Shown here: piece by piece, positions 41,797 to 50,987 of the stretch
How positions within the stretch are numbered: position 1 is the first letter of the stretch
Layout of the letters: every line of letters starts with the position of its first letter
NCBI GenBank assembly: GCA_017614995.1
Contig: JAGAAX010000039.1
Coordinates: forward strand, 124,001-188,000
Reading direction: 5' to 3'
DNA: 64,000 nt
From: Spirochaetaceae bacterium
GTDB lineage: Bacteria; Spirochaetota; Spirochaetia; Treponematales; Treponemataceae
Notes under the pieces: generated by a model
Told to the model about the DNA's origin: nothing
What the model saw: only the letters and a program-made list of their open reading frames with translations
The model's database searches: none
Position numbers and translations under genes: made by a program

Positions 41797-42687
41797 TTAT
41801 CTGTAAGTCTTTTCTATATAGTCTTTTATGCCGTCAAGACCGTCTTTGCACAGTGCGCTTATAAGTGGGCGCGCAATCATAACCTGCTTTGCGCCAAAAT
41901 AAGAAGCTACAAATATATCGCGCTTTTTTCTTATGCCGCCGTCAATCCAGATTTCGCCGCAATATTGCGCCAGTGTCTTGTGCTGTTCCGCAAGAAAATC
42001 GATTGTGCTGCCGGTGCGGTTATCGACTCTTCCGCCATGGTTAGAAATTGCAACAATATCGGGTCTCAGTGCCTTTACAAGCTCAATGTCCTGTGTTGTA
42101 AAAATTCCTTTGAGTGCAAACGGAACTTTTAGAACGCCGTTTACGTACTGTTTTATTTCGCTCAAAAGTTCGGCATTCTTTTTTTCAAGACTGACAAGGT
42201 TACGCATAGTAAGAATATTATATGCGTCTATATCGATTCCGACTGTTTCAGCAACGCCGGAAGCCCATTCAATTCTTTCAAGGATTTTTTTGTTTGAATA
42301 TGGCTTTATGAAAACGGCGGCTTTTGCCTTGTGTTTTTCAACAGCGGCTATTCCGCTTTTAAGCTTTACGTCAGGGCAGCCGTCGCCAATGCTTAATGCA
42401 ATATTTGCCCTGCAACAGGCTTCTATTATGTCATAGTAGAATTCTTCTTCTACAGCGTAGCCCACATTTTCACAGCCGCCGGTAATTGGCGCAAGTCTTA
42501 TTGTCGGAGGATTTAGCTTGTAAAGTTCTTCGTCAGATACTTCGTTTCTTGGATAAATGTCCCAGTCACTGCAATTAAGCTGAAAATTGATGTTCTTGCG
42601 GATTCCGCCTGTGCCGGGTAATTCTGAAATACAGCCTGTGCCTTTACATTCGGTACAAAAGTGACATTTTGGGGTAATTTTGCTCAT
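41797..42687 (-). CDS. FMN-dependent alpha-hydroxy-acid oxidizing protein
   Basis: 296 aa, shorter than classic lactate or glycolate oxidases (about 350-370). The FMN-binding barrel is visible: IVAISNHGGRVDNRTGSTID (substrate-binding His/Arg region), EIWIDGGIRKKRDIFVASYF and GAKQVMIARPLI. The N-terminus has a Cys cluster, CHFCTECKGTGC, which could bind iron-sulfur or zinc and is unusual for the family. Physiological substrate unknown. It lies downstream of recR on the same strand and may be the last gene of the dnaX-ybaB-recR operon. Confidence 0.78.
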   Translation of the reverse strand: MSKITPKCHFCTECKGTGCISELPGTGGIRKNINFQLNCSDWDIYPRNEVSDEELYKLNPPTIRLAPITGGCENVGYAVEEEFYYDIIEACCRANIALSIGDGCPDVKLKSGIAAVEKHKAKAAVFIKPYSNKKILERIEWASGVAETVGIDIDAYNILTMRNLVSLEKKNAELLSEIKQYVNGVLKVPFALKGIFTTQDIELVKALRPDIVAISNHGGRVDNRTGSTIDFLAEQHKTLAQYCGEIWIDGGIRKKRDIFVASYFGAKQVMIARPLISALCKDGLDGIKDYIEKTYR

Positions 42688-42728
42688 ATCTAGTCTATCG
42701 GCTTTTTTGTAGACTGCTTGAGCGCGTT

Positions 42729-43322
42729 TTAGCTGCCGAGCGAGATGCGGCCGCGGAAGCTTCGCTGCAAAGTGAGTTTGTCTGCATATTCAAGGTCGCC
42801 GCCGACGGGCAGACCGGAAGCAAGGCGTGAAACCGAAACATGAAGCTCTGAAAGCAGTTTTTGGGCATATAAAGCCGTTGTGTCGCCTTCAATTGTCGGG
42901 TTTGTGGCAATAATGACTTCCTGAATATTTTCGGTCTTTACGCGCTCTATAAGCGAATTAAACGAAAGCTGCTCCGGGCCAATGCCTTCAAGCGGTGCAA
43001 TAACGCCGCCAAGCACATGAAAAAGCCCATGAAATTCGCGTGAAGCTTCGATTGTCTGAACGTCCTGCGGCTGCTCTACAACGCAGAGAAGGCTTCTGTC
43101 GCGCAAAGGGTCTCTGCAAATGTCGCATGTGTCTTTTTCAGTGTATGCGCCGCATATAGGGCATGGGTGTATGCGCTCATGCAGCGTTAATAGCTGTTGG
43201 GCGAGGTTTTGCGCAAAAGCTTCGTCAGTCTTTAAAATGTGAACCGCTATGCGGGCGGCGCTTTTTTTGCCGATGCCGGGCAGACGCGAAAAAGATTCTG
43301 TAAGTTCTTCTAGTGCATTCAT
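42729..43322 (-). CDS. recR: Recombination mediator RecR
   Basis: 197 aa, standard RecR size. N-terminal HhH motif (LPGIGKKSAARIAVHIL), a C4 zinc finger (CPICGAYTEKDTCDICRD), a Toprim domain (SLLCVVEQPQDVQTIE), and a C-terminal Walker-B-like strand (GDTTALYAQKLL; VSRLASGLPVGGDLEYAD). Works with RecO/RecF to load RecA on gapped DNA. Start overlaps or abuts the ybaB stop, consistent with the conserved dnaX-ybaB-recR operon. Confidence 0.96.
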   Translation of the reverse strand: MNALEELTESFSRLPGIGKKSAARIAVHILKTDEAFAQNLAQQLLTLHERIHPCPICGAYTEKDTCDICRDPLRDRSLLCVVEQPQDVQTIEASREFHGLFHVLGGVIAPLEGIGPEQLSFNSLIERVKTENIQEVIIATNPTIEGDTTALYAQKLLSELHVSVSRLASGLPVGGDLEYADKLTLQRSFRGRISLGS

Positions 43323-43640
43323 TTAAGCGTTCAATCCCGGAATATTTAGTCTGCCGACCATCGGACCGAGCTTTTCTGTGATTTCTTCTTTGATTTTAGA
43401 CAGAGCGTCTCTGTGGGCGGCAATAATCAAATCCTGAAGCATAGGCACGTCGCGCGGGTCAACAGCCACAGGGTCTATTACAAGCGAAGTAATCTCCATC
43501 TGTCCGTTTACCGTCAGTTTTACTATGCCGCCGCCAGATGCGCCGGTTGCTGTCAAAGTTTTAAGATCTTCCTGAACTTTGCCGAACTGCTGCTGAAGAT
43601 TCTGTGCATTTTTTAATAGTTCAAACGGATTTATATTCAT
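43323..43640 (-). CDS. YbaB/EbfC-family nucleoid-associated protein
   Basis: 105 aa from the ATG at 43640 (MNINPFELLKNAQNLQQQFG), which has AGGAG 8 nt upstream. The frame is open further, but those residues overlap the dnaX end and are unlike the family. The middle contains GASGGGIVKLTVNGQMEITS and VDPRDVPMLQDLIIAAHRDAL minus one residue, the YbaB signature. Binds DNA as a dimer; precise role in nucleoid structure or recombination is unsettled. Lies between dnaX (19 nt) and recR (0 nt). Confidence 0.92.
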   Translation of the reverse strand: MNINPFELLKNAQNLQQQFGKVQEDLKTLTATGASGGGIVKLTVNGQMEITSLVIDPVAVDPRDVPMLQDLIIAAHRDALSKIKEEITEKLGPMVGRLNIPGLNA

Positions 43641-43659
43641 AAATACTCCTAGTTTTCTG

Positions 43660-45711
43660 TTATTGTGGAATCTGCTTTCCCTTAAAGACTTGGCAAAGCA
43701 GGTTGACTTCATTCGGGATATTTTCGTTCTGCTGCTGTTCTTCATCTTCGTGCATTTTAAATTCAACGTCGAAAAGCACAGGCGAGCCTTTCAACTCAGA
43801 AAAAACTGAGCTTATGTATTTTTTTTCAGATTCAATCTGATTTTTCAAGAACGGCTTGTCAATAAAGCATGTGATTTTATCGCTGTTAAACGACCATTTG
43901 ACAGCGTTGAGCAGAGCCGTTCCAATCAGAGTCTTTTCGCTAGAAATGCGGTTTATCGCCTCGTCAAGCAGACTGTCTGTGCTTGATGCGTCCTGTTCCG
44001 GCTGTGCGGGCGCTGCCGGTCTGTTTGCAGACGGGTCAAAACTTTGAAGCGCAGAGTCTATTTGCGGACTTTCTTCGTATGAATCATCTGAATCATCGTA
44101 GCTGCTATAGTCTTCTTCTGTTTCTGGCTGAAACGCTTCTGAAGCTGCTGTGCCGAAATTCTGCATGGCCTGTGTCTGCTGGACAAATTGCGGCGTAGTC
44201 TGCACTGGTTCAGGCTTTGGCGGCTGTAGCGGTTTCGGCGGAACTTCGCCTGCGCTATCAAAAACAGCAGATGCCGCCTGCATGTTTATCTGAAAACTGC
44301 CCTGCATAACAGGCGGTTTCGGTGCAGCAGGCTGTGCCGTCGGTGCTGAATGTGCCGCGCTGAATACAGGCGGCGGCTCAATCTGCGGTGCAGGCTTATT
44401 TTGCTGCGGACGTGATTCTGCGATGTTGCGGCGTATCTGCTCAAAAGGGTTTATGCTGCTTGAATTGAATGCGGTTTCAGTATTGTGTCCGCTGAAACCG
44501 CTCTGGGATAAAGGGGCTGAGCCACCTTGGTTAAATCCCTGTGCTTGCGGCGGATTCATTTTTGAGCCTGCTAACAGAAGGTTTCTTGCCGAATCAATTG
44601 CCGCCTTGACTTCAACAGGTGAAACATAGCCTGCAAGAAAGGCAAGCCTTGAAAGCGCAAGTTCAAGCTCAAACCGCGGCGAAAGCGAATAGCGTATATC
44701 GCGGTAAAGCTGAAGAAACATCGAAAGCGCCCTTTCGAGCTTGATTGAATCCCATGCTGCAAGAACTTTCTGCGAAAAGCGCGCGGCAGACTGTCCGATT
44801 AAAGACTCTTTTTTTACGCCGTTCTGAATTAATATAAGGCTTCTAAGATAATCTGAAAAATTAATGACAAACTGTTCGATAGACACGCCAGACTGCAAGA
44901 CTTCGTCAAGTTTTTCTAGCGCAGTGCCGGTGTTGCCGTCAATAAAAAGCTCACACAGCTCGTTGAGCTTATCTACGCCTGTAAGTCCAAGCTTGTCGCG
45001 GATTTTTTCAAATGTTATGTGGTCACCCGAAAAAGCCGCAACCTGGTCAAAAAGCGTGTAGGCATCGCGTACAGAGCCTGTTGATTCGCGCGCAATCCAA
45101 TAAAGTGCCTCATCGTCAGCCTGAATCTGCATTTCTTTAGCCGCATCTGCGAGCAGTCCTTTTACAATTTCAGGTGAAACTAGCCTGAAGTTGAACTGCT
45201 GGCAGCGGCTCTTTATTGTAGCCGGAACTTTGTGAAGTTCAGTTGTGGCAAAAATGAAAATTACATAAGGCGGCGGCTCTTCAATTGTTTTAAGCAGTGC
45301 GTTAAAAGCACTTGTAGAGAGCATGTGAACTTCGTCGATTATGTAGATTTTATAGCGTGAGCTGTTCGGCGGAAAAAGCACCTCGTCTTTAATCTGGCGC
45401 ACGTCGTTTACGCTTGTATTTGAAGCGCCGTCTATTTCGATAACGTCGAGATTTGAGCCGCGCGCAATTTCGCGGCAGGTGTTGCATACGCCGCATGGAG
45501 TGGCGTTAGGGCCTTTTTCGCAGTTAAGAGCTTTTGCAAGAATGCGGGCGCTTGAAGTTTTACCGCAACCGCGCGGCCCGGAAAACAAATAAGCGTGTGC
45601 TATTTTTCCGGTTTCAATTGCATTTTTGAGTGTTGCTACAACAAATTCCTGACCGACTAAATCTTCAAAAGTCTGAGGACGCCGTCGTGTTGCTGTTACT
45701 TCGTAAGCCAT
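43660..45711 (-). CDS. dnaX: DNA polymerase III subunit gamma/tau
   Basis: 683 aa. The clamp-loader ATPase is in the first about 370 residues: FSGPRGCGKTSSARILAKAL (Walker A), CGVCNTCREI (zinc), IDEVHMLSTSAFNALLKTIE (Walker B, DExx) and STGSVRDAYTLFDQ (sensor 2). Then a Pro/Gln/Ala-rich linker of about 170 residues and a C-terminal tau-like domain (ISSEKTLIGTALLNAVKWSF). First gene of the dnaX-ybaB-recR operon. The promoter and -10 end 7 nt before the ATG, predicting a leaderless mRNA. Confidence 0.95.
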   Translation of the reverse strand: MAYEVTATRRRPQTFEDLVGQEFVVATLKNAIETGKIAHAYLFSGPRGCGKTSSARILAKALNCEKGPNATPCGVCNTCREIARGSNLDVIEIDGASNTSVNDVRQIKDEVLFPPNSSRYKIYIIDEVHMLSTSAFNALLKTIEEPPPYVIFIFATTELHKVPATIKSRCQQFNFRLVSPEIVKGLLADAAKEMQIQADDEALYWIARESTGSVRDAYTLFDQVAAFSGDHITFEKIRDKLGLTGVDKLNELCELFIDGNTGTALEKLDEVLQSGVSIEQFVINFSDYLRSLILIQNGVKKESLIGQSAARFSQKVLAAWDSIKLERALSMFLQLYRDIRYSLSPRFELELALSRLAFLAGYVSPVEVKAAIDSARNLLLAGSKMNPPQAQGFNQGGSAPLSQSGFSGHNTETAFNSSSINPFEQIRRNIAESRPQQNKPAPQIEPPPVFSAAHSAPTAQPAAPKPPVMQGSFQINMQAASAVFDSAGEVPPKPLQPPKPEPVQTTPQFVQQTQAMQNFGTAASEAFQPETEEDYSSYDDSDDSYEESPQIDSALQSFDPSANRPAAPAQPEQDASSTDSLLDEAINRISSEKTLIGTALLNAVKWSFNSDKITCFIDKPFLKNQIESEKKYISSVFSELKGSPVLFDVEFKMHEDEEQQQNENIPNEVNLLCQVFKGKQIPQ

Positions 45712-45718
45712 GTAAAAA

Positions 45719-45747
45719 AGAATAGCGCAAAAACCGCATGTTTACAA
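45719..45747 (-). promoter_or_regulatory. Promoter predicted to give a leaderless dnaX mRNA
   Basis: Minus strand TTGTAA (45747-45742), 17 bp, TATTCT (45724-45719), 7 nt, ATG at 45711. No ribosome-binding site in the gap. Confidence 0.6.
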
Positions 45748-45753
45748 GGCGTT

Positions 45754-47217
45754 TCAGTACGGTATGCTTTCGCCGGTCAAATCTTGAAAAGCCTTTTCGT
45801 TTGGAAAGCGTTTCTGCGCTTCGGCGACAACGGCTTTGATTTCAGAAGGCTGGGCCTTTGTCTTAAGATAATCAACATAGCCCAAATAATAGACTTTTAA
45901 GTTTGAAACAAGAACCTTGTCTTTGGGCATATATTCAAGACAGTCCAAAGTCTTTTCGATAGCCTGTTTATAGTTTTTCTGGTTGTAAAGCAGGTTACAT
46001 TCTTTGACAGTAACGCTTCTGTAAAGCTTTAATAAATCAGATTTAGAAAGAACACCTGCGTCCAGTTCAGAGAAAATAAGCTTGCGCGCATCGTCAAATT
46101 TCTGTGCGTCAAGAAACTTTACAACAGAATTGTTTGTCAGCATAAGCCTGAAACGTATGTATTCACCGTTTTTTTGCGTAACGCCATAATTAAGCGAAAG
46201 GTCGAGTGCGTCGTAGCCAATCTGGTAATTGTCGGCTTTTTCAGCCTCGTTTACGGCAGCAAGGTAAGTGTTGTTCAAAAGAGCGCGCTTGTTCTGGTTT
46301 TGCGGCAAATCCTTAATCCACTTAAAAGATTCCTCGTAACGCCCTTTTTTGTTGTTTTCCCTCGACATATAGCTTGCAAGGTTTCCAAAAGCAGAAGTAT
46401 AGCTGTTATTTCCAGACTCGTCGTCTCTTATAATCTGAAGAATATGCGCAAGGTTTGTCGCCTCAAGATATTTCTTTTCTTTTGTCTTTATAAAAACGTC
46501 ATTCTGAATAACAAGAGCAAGAAGCTTTTTCATAGGAAGATCGTCAAAAAGCTTGTATCTTCCGGGCGCAACATAGGTAAAGCCTGTCGATTTGCCGAAA
46601 TTAGACTGAAATTCTTTTTTGCTTCCTGGATCAAAACCGTAAAAGTTAGTTGTTTCAACGAAAACATCTCTTGTATCAAGAATTACCTTTGTCAAAACAT
46701 GGTCAGTTGTCTCAATTGCACCGCATGGAATTCCGTATCTTGTAAGCAGAGCCGCATATAAAAGCGAGGCGCTTACGCAGTCGTAGCTTTGTGTGTCTTT
46801 TAAGTCTGCAAAAGTAAAGCTGTTTTTGTTATAGCGTCTTAAAAAAGTGCGGTGCATCTGCTGGTTTATGGTATCCGCAAGAAGATACTGCGAATCGTAA
46901 GACTTGTCCTCAAAAATTTCCGGGGCAAGCTGTTCGGCTAAAGCTTCGTCAAACGCTTCTGCCTGTGTTTCGTAAAAACCGAGCAGTTCGTCTTTGCGGC
47001 CGTTGTTGCTGCCTACGGTTATAAACGCTTCAATAAGTTCTTTATCTGTGTAGCTTGAAAAATCGCTGTCAAGAAACTGCTGAAATTCAGGAGTAATTAC
47101 AGAAACAAGCTGCATTGTTTCTTCAAATGTTGTCAGTTCTTCTTGTGCAAAACTAAATAAACTGAAAATGCCGGAAAATAAAGCAATAAAGCAAATAAAT
47201 TTGTAGTTACGTTTCAT
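45754..47217 (-). CDS. Exported transglutaminase-like/TPR protein
   Basis: About 487 aa from the ATG at 47217. A signal peptide (MKRNYKFICFIALFSGIFSL, then FSFAQ) leads to a domain with SYDCVSASLLYAALLTRYG, TTDHVLTKVILDTRDVFVET. The Cys, His and Asp order matches a transglutaminase-like/papain-fold triad. The rest is helical repeats of TPR type (LSLNYGVTQKNGEYI, LYNQKNYKQAIEKTLDCLEY). Likely a periplasmic protein, perhaps in envelope or peptide handling. The frame starts further upstream at 47274, but the signal peptide supports 47217. Family membership moderately sure; substrate unknown. Confidence 0.65.
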   Translation of the reverse strand: MKRNYKFICFIALFSGIFSLFSFAQEELTTFEETMQLVSVITPEFQQFLDSDFSSYTDKELIEAFITVGSNNGRKDELLGFYETQAEAFDEALAEQLAPEIFEDKSYDSQYLLADTINQQMHRTFLRRYNKNSFTFADLKDTQSYDCVSASLLYAALLTRYGIPCGAIETTDHVLTKVILDTRDVFVETTNFYGFDPGSKKEFQSNFGKSTGFTYVAPGRYKLFDDLPMKKLLALVIQNDVFIKTKEKKYLEATNLAHILQIIRDDESGNNSYTSAFGNLASYMSRENNKKGRYEESFKWIKDLPQNQNKRALLNNTYLAAVNEAEKADNYQIGYDALDLSLNYGVTQKNGEYIRFRLMLTNNSVVKFLDAQKFDDARKLIFSELDAGVLSKSDLLKLYRSVTVKECNLLYNQKNYKQAIEKTLDCLEYMPKDKVLVSNLKVYYLGYVDYLKTKAQPSEIKAVVAEAQKRFPNEKAFQDLTGESIPY

Positions 47218-47342
47218 ATTGTTTAAAACATCGGCATGTATGTTAAGTTTCTGTAAACTAGTTTCCGCCAGCAAGATTTAAGCAGATTTTAATAATTGGG
47301 GAATTGAAGAAATGGCGTTCCAAGCCGTTGCAGGTTCTTGTT

Positions 47343-47381
47343 CCGGCGGAGATTTAAAGTCAGACTTGAAATCTCCGCCGG
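47343..47381. repeat. Long near-perfect palindrome in the promoter of an ATPase gene
   Basis: Arms CCGGCGGAGATTT (47343-47355) and AAATCTCCGCCGG (47369-47381) are perfect; inside them AAGTC-A-GACTT extends the hairpin. The right arm covers most of the -35/-10 spacer of the ATPase promoter. Confidence 0.75.
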
Positions 47382-47394
47382 TGCATGTTATCAT
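47366..47394 (+). promoter_or_regulatory. Promoter predicted to give a leaderless mRNA
   Basis: TTGAAA (47366-47371), 17 bp, TATCAT (47389-47394), 6 nt of T, ATG at 47401. No ribosome-binding site. Confidence 0.6.
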
Positions 47395-47400
47395 TTTTTT

Positions 47401-48606
47401 ATGATAAAGCGAAGCGTTTCAGAATATATAAAAACCTGCATGAGCGAATATTTTTCTGTGGCGGTATTCGGGCCACGCCAATGTGGAAAAACTACGCTTA
47501 TAAGAGAACTTTTCCCTGATTTTTCTTATGCAAATCTTGAGGATATGAATGTCCGCAATCTGGCAAAAAACGACCCCGAAGAATTTTTCACCCGCTTCCC
47601 TGAGCCTGTCATAATTGATGAGATTCAGCGTGTGCCTGAACTTTTGAGCACTGTTCAGGTTCGCATTGACAGCAACAAAAAGAAAGGACAGTACATAATT
47701 ACCGGCAGTCAGCAGATTTCGCTTAAAAATTCTGTCTCGCAGTCGCTTGCCGGAAGAATTGCACTTGTTCAGATGCAGCCGCTTTCAATGGCAGAACTGA
47801 AAGCAAGCAATATTGAACTTGACCGCGATACACAGCTTGTTTCTGGCTTTATGCCCTATCTTTTTGCAGAGCAGGGTCACAAGCCGTTTGAATATTACAG
47901 AAACTATGTTCAGACCTATCTTGAAAAAGATATTGCACAGATTGGCGCTGTGCAGGATTTAATGCGCTTTGAAAATTTTATGCGGCTTCTTGCAGGGCGG
48001 ACAGGTCAGCTTGTAAACAATTCTGCCCTTTCCGGCGAAGTCGGCGTTTCAAGCACCACAATCGGCTCATGGCTTTCGGTTCTAGAAGCTTCTCATCTTG
48101 TTTTTGTTCTGCGCCCCTGGTACGAAAACAGGACAAATCAGGTTGTAAAAACCCCGAAAGTATACTTTTGCGACACCGGTCTTGCTTCGTATCTTTTAGG
48201 AATTGAAACGCCGGAACAGATGCAGCGTGACCCCTTGATGGGAAATCTCTTTGAAAATCTTGTTGTTTCAGAAGCATTAAAGGCACGCTACAATTCTGGC
48301 GCAGAGCCTGACCTTTATTTTTTTAGAAACAGCAAAGGGCTTGAGATTGACGTAATCCTTAAAGAGAACCGGCTTCTTAATCTGTTTGAAGTCAAAAGCG
48401 GAAAAGCCCTAAACGACGATTTTACTAAAAATATGCAGAAATTCCGCGAATTGTACAGCCCGTACACAACAAACGGTTCTGTAAAAGGAACTGTGATTTA
48501 CAGCGGCGAGACATATAAATCTTATAAAGATTTTGCCTATGTAAATTTTCACCAGACCTCAGATTTATTTTCTCCAAAAACAGAGCCCTTTGTCTTGCGG
48601 TTTTAA
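47401..48606 (+). CDS. AAA ATPase with DUF4143-type C-terminal domain (second copy)
   Basis: 401 aa from the ATG at 47401; the frame is open to 47338 but that part lies in the palindrome and promoter. Walker A VFGPRQCGKTTLIRELF, Walker B PEPVIIDEIQRVPELL, sensor YIITGSQQISLKNSVSQSLA, then an HTH-like stretch (LAGRTGQLVNNSALSGEVGV) and a C-terminal nuclease-like core (FFRNSKGLEIDVILKENRLL, LFEVKSGKAL; D...ExK). Same family as the ATPase at 19.5 kb but only distantly similar in sequence. Function unknown; commonly present in multiple copies. Confidence 0.82.
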   Translation: MIKRSVSEYIKTCMSEYFSVAVFGPRQCGKTTLIRELFPDFSYANLEDMNVRNLAKNDPEEFFTRFPEPVIIDEIQRVPELLSTVQVRIDSNKKKGQYIITGSQQISLKNSVSQSLAGRIALVQMQPLSMAELKASNIELDRDTQLVSGFMPYLFAEQGHKPFEYYRNYVQTYLEKDIAQIGAVQDLMRFENFMRLLAGRTGQLVNNSALSGEVGVSSTTIGSWLSVLEASHLVFVLRPWYENRTNQVVKTPKVYFCDTGLASYLLGIETPEQMQRDPLMGNLFENLVVSEALKARYNSGAEPDLYFFRNSKGLEIDVILKENRLLNLFEVKSGKALNDDFTKNMQKFRELYSPYTTNGSVKGTVIYSGETYKSYKDFAYVNFHQTSDLFSPKTEPFVLRF

Positions 48607-48668
48607 CCAGATTTTAATAATTGATTTTGTCTTTTTCTGGGAACATGGTTTATAATTTCTTAAATAGA

Positions 48669-48777
48669 TGCTGAAACAAGTTCAGCATGACAGACTGTCA
48701 TTCCGAACAGAAACCGCCCTTACGGACACAAACTGTCGTTACGGACAGAGACTGTCATTCCGAACTTGTTTCGGAAT
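48669..48777. repeat. Cluster of REP-like palindromic elements
   Basis: Hairpin TGCTGAA / TTCAGCA (48669-48687); GACTGTCATTCCGAAC occurs at 48693-48708 and 48750-48765; TTACGGACA occurs at 48720 and 48739; hairpin ATTCCGAA / TTCGGAAT (48757-48777). It is intergenic between the ATPase and GH5-type genes. The TGTCATTCCGAA core is typical of short dispersed bacterial palindromes. Confidence 0.65.
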
Positions 48778-48798
48778 CTCAACACATTAGGAGGAAAT

Positions 48799-50936
48799 AT
48801 GAAAGATACTATGTATAGAATGAGGGGGGGGGTAAAAAGCTCTTTCTAACAGCCCTCTTTCTTTTTATTGTTTCTATTTCTATTTTTGCGCAGAACGTAA
48901 AGCCGTATGTCGTTGATTTAAATTGGCTTCCAACCGTAAATTCTGATAAGACTGCAACTTTTGACAAGGCGACTAAAACACTTACGATTTCTTACAATGA
49001 CAATCTGGAATGGGGCGGTGACAGGGGCTTATATCTTGGGCTCAATAATCTTGGTATCAGTAATTATAACATCGCAAGAGTAAAGTACAAGGTTCTGGGA
49101 GATTACGGATTCAATTTTGTTCTGGATTATGATGATGAAACTCTGGATTGGAGCGTAGACAAAACAACTTATTGTCCGACTTACCTTAATGAGATGGTTA
49201 TTCCTCTTAAAGCCAATCAGAAAAAACTAAAAGGAATTTCAATTGGAGGAGCGTGGAATGTTCGTTATGAACAGTTTGTAATTGAATCAATTACTTTTGA
49301 AAAAATTGCCAATCCACAGAAAACAGATGTTAATGCTTGTGATGAGCCTCCTGTAATCGACACCGCAAAAAATGGAATAATAAATGAAAAACTCTCAGCA
49401 TGGGATTTTGTTAAACAACTCGGTGCAGGTTTACAATATATGGTTTTTATTGACGCTCCTGAGTTGCTTGATTTTGGTATGGATGTTCACCCAGGAAATG
49501 CATTTTCAAAACCGACAAAAGAACAAATTCAGTTTATAAAAAGCAAGGGATTTAAAACAATCCGTATTCAAACGAATCCTGGTAATGATCATTTGATGGA
49601 TAAAGATTACAGGATAAATCCGTCATACATTAAACATATTAAGCAGGTTGTTGACTGGTGTATTGAAGAAGATATGTATGTTATTATCTGTGGTCCATTT
49701 GCTGAATATGGAATCGATGAAAAATATAAAAAAAGAGTGGCCGCCGGTGACGTTCATTTTGCCGGTTATTTTGTAAATGAAAATGATAAAAAAGAATCCG
49801 AGAGATTTTTAAGAGCTGTCTGGAAACAGTATGCTGAAGCATTTAATAATTCTTATGACGAACATCTGATTTTTGAAAACCTTAATGAGCCAGTTGATGT
49901 TTTTCATGTGGAGAATGTACATTCCTGGTTTCCAAAAGATGATTGTTCAAGATGTAAAAAAGCTTATGAAGTCTTGAATGATTATAATCAGCTTATAGTT
50001 GATACAATCCGTTCAACTGGAGGAAATAACACTAATCGCTTTATTATGATAAATGGTCTTGGAGCAAAATGTTGGACTATTACAAGCAAGAACTTTAAGT
50101 TGCCGAAAGACAAGTCAAATAACAAGCTTATTCCGACATATCATGAATACACAATGGGTGGTTCTGCGGCTTTTGATCAGTATTCCGATTATTATACAAA
50201 TGGCATAAAAGAATCGATTCTCGAAACATTTGCAGCTTTTGATAAAGTATATTTTTCAAAGCATATTCCGGTTTATGTCAGCGAAATCGGACAAAGCCGT
50301 AGAACTCCGATTTTGGAGCGTATAAAATGGATAAAAGATTTTATGGCAGAAGCTTCAAAACCAAGCCGTTCATGCGCCGCTTTGTTGCATGTTGATGGCG
50401 CACTTAAAGATGATGGAGGATTTTTCAGCGGTTACTATGACAGCTGGAAGCTTGGATGGTATGACGAGGAATTCGTTGATACGTTTATTTACGGAGCTCA
50501 GGGCAAAGATTATCCGTTGAGCGCAGACTTTGTCAAAAAGAACGAAGTCAAAGTTGAAAGCATCGTGGGTAAAAACCTTTTGAAAAACCCTTTGGAATTA
50601 AAGAATTGGGAAGGTGGATATAAATTAACCAGCAATGTTTTAGCTCTAGCAACACCTGCAAAATACAAACTTGTTTTTGAATTTGAAAGAAAAGGTTCAG
50701 ATCCTAGATTTAATATTGGATACAATGACTCAAGGTTAAATTGGCATGAAGTTGTACCTTTGCTACAAAAGTCGGGTGTAAAGGGTGGAATGATTGATGG
50801 AACTACTATAAAGGTTAAGGCTAAGACTATAGAAATCTCTGTTGACGAAGAACTTGCCAAACAGCTTGAGTATACTATTGGCATCTATCTGAATGGCAAG
50901 GACATCATTATCAAGTCTATGAAGGTTATTGAGTAA
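48799..50936 (+). CDS. Secreted GH5-type glycoside hydrolase with (G)9 frameshift near its start
   Basis: ATG at 48799 with AGGAGG upstream reads nine G residues (48824-48832) and then stops after 16 codons. With 7 or 10 Gs the frame would run on into a signal peptide (KKLFLTALFLFIVSISIFA) and a protein of about 710 aa. It has an N-terminal beta-rich binding module (to about residue 155), a GH5-like barrel with LIFENLNEPVDVF (acid/base Glu) and PVYVSEIGQS (nucleophile Glu), and a C-terminal module. As sequenced, only a signal-less part from about 49194 could be made. Likely cellulase or related beta-glucanase; phase variation is inferred. Confidence 0.78.
48824..48832 (+). repeat. Homopolymeric (G)9 tract, candidate phase-variation switch
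   Basis: Nine consecutive Gs at codons 9-12 of the GH5-type gene. With 9 Gs the gene is out of frame; 7 or 10 restores it. Poly-G tracts are established contingency switches in treponemes. A sequencing or assembly error is the alternative. Confidence 0.7.
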
Positions 50937-50941
50937 AGTTA

Positions 50942-50977
50942 AAAAAAGGTTCTCGCCACTGTGTGAGAACCTTTTTT
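50942..50977. terminator. Bidirectional rho-independent terminator
   Basis: AAAAAAGGTTCTC (50942-50954) pairs with GAGAACCTTTTTT (50965-50977) across a 10-nt loop. A/T runs on both sides let it end both the GH5-type gene and the convergent rpiA operon. Confidence 0.88.
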
Positions 50978-50987
50978 CAGCTACCTA

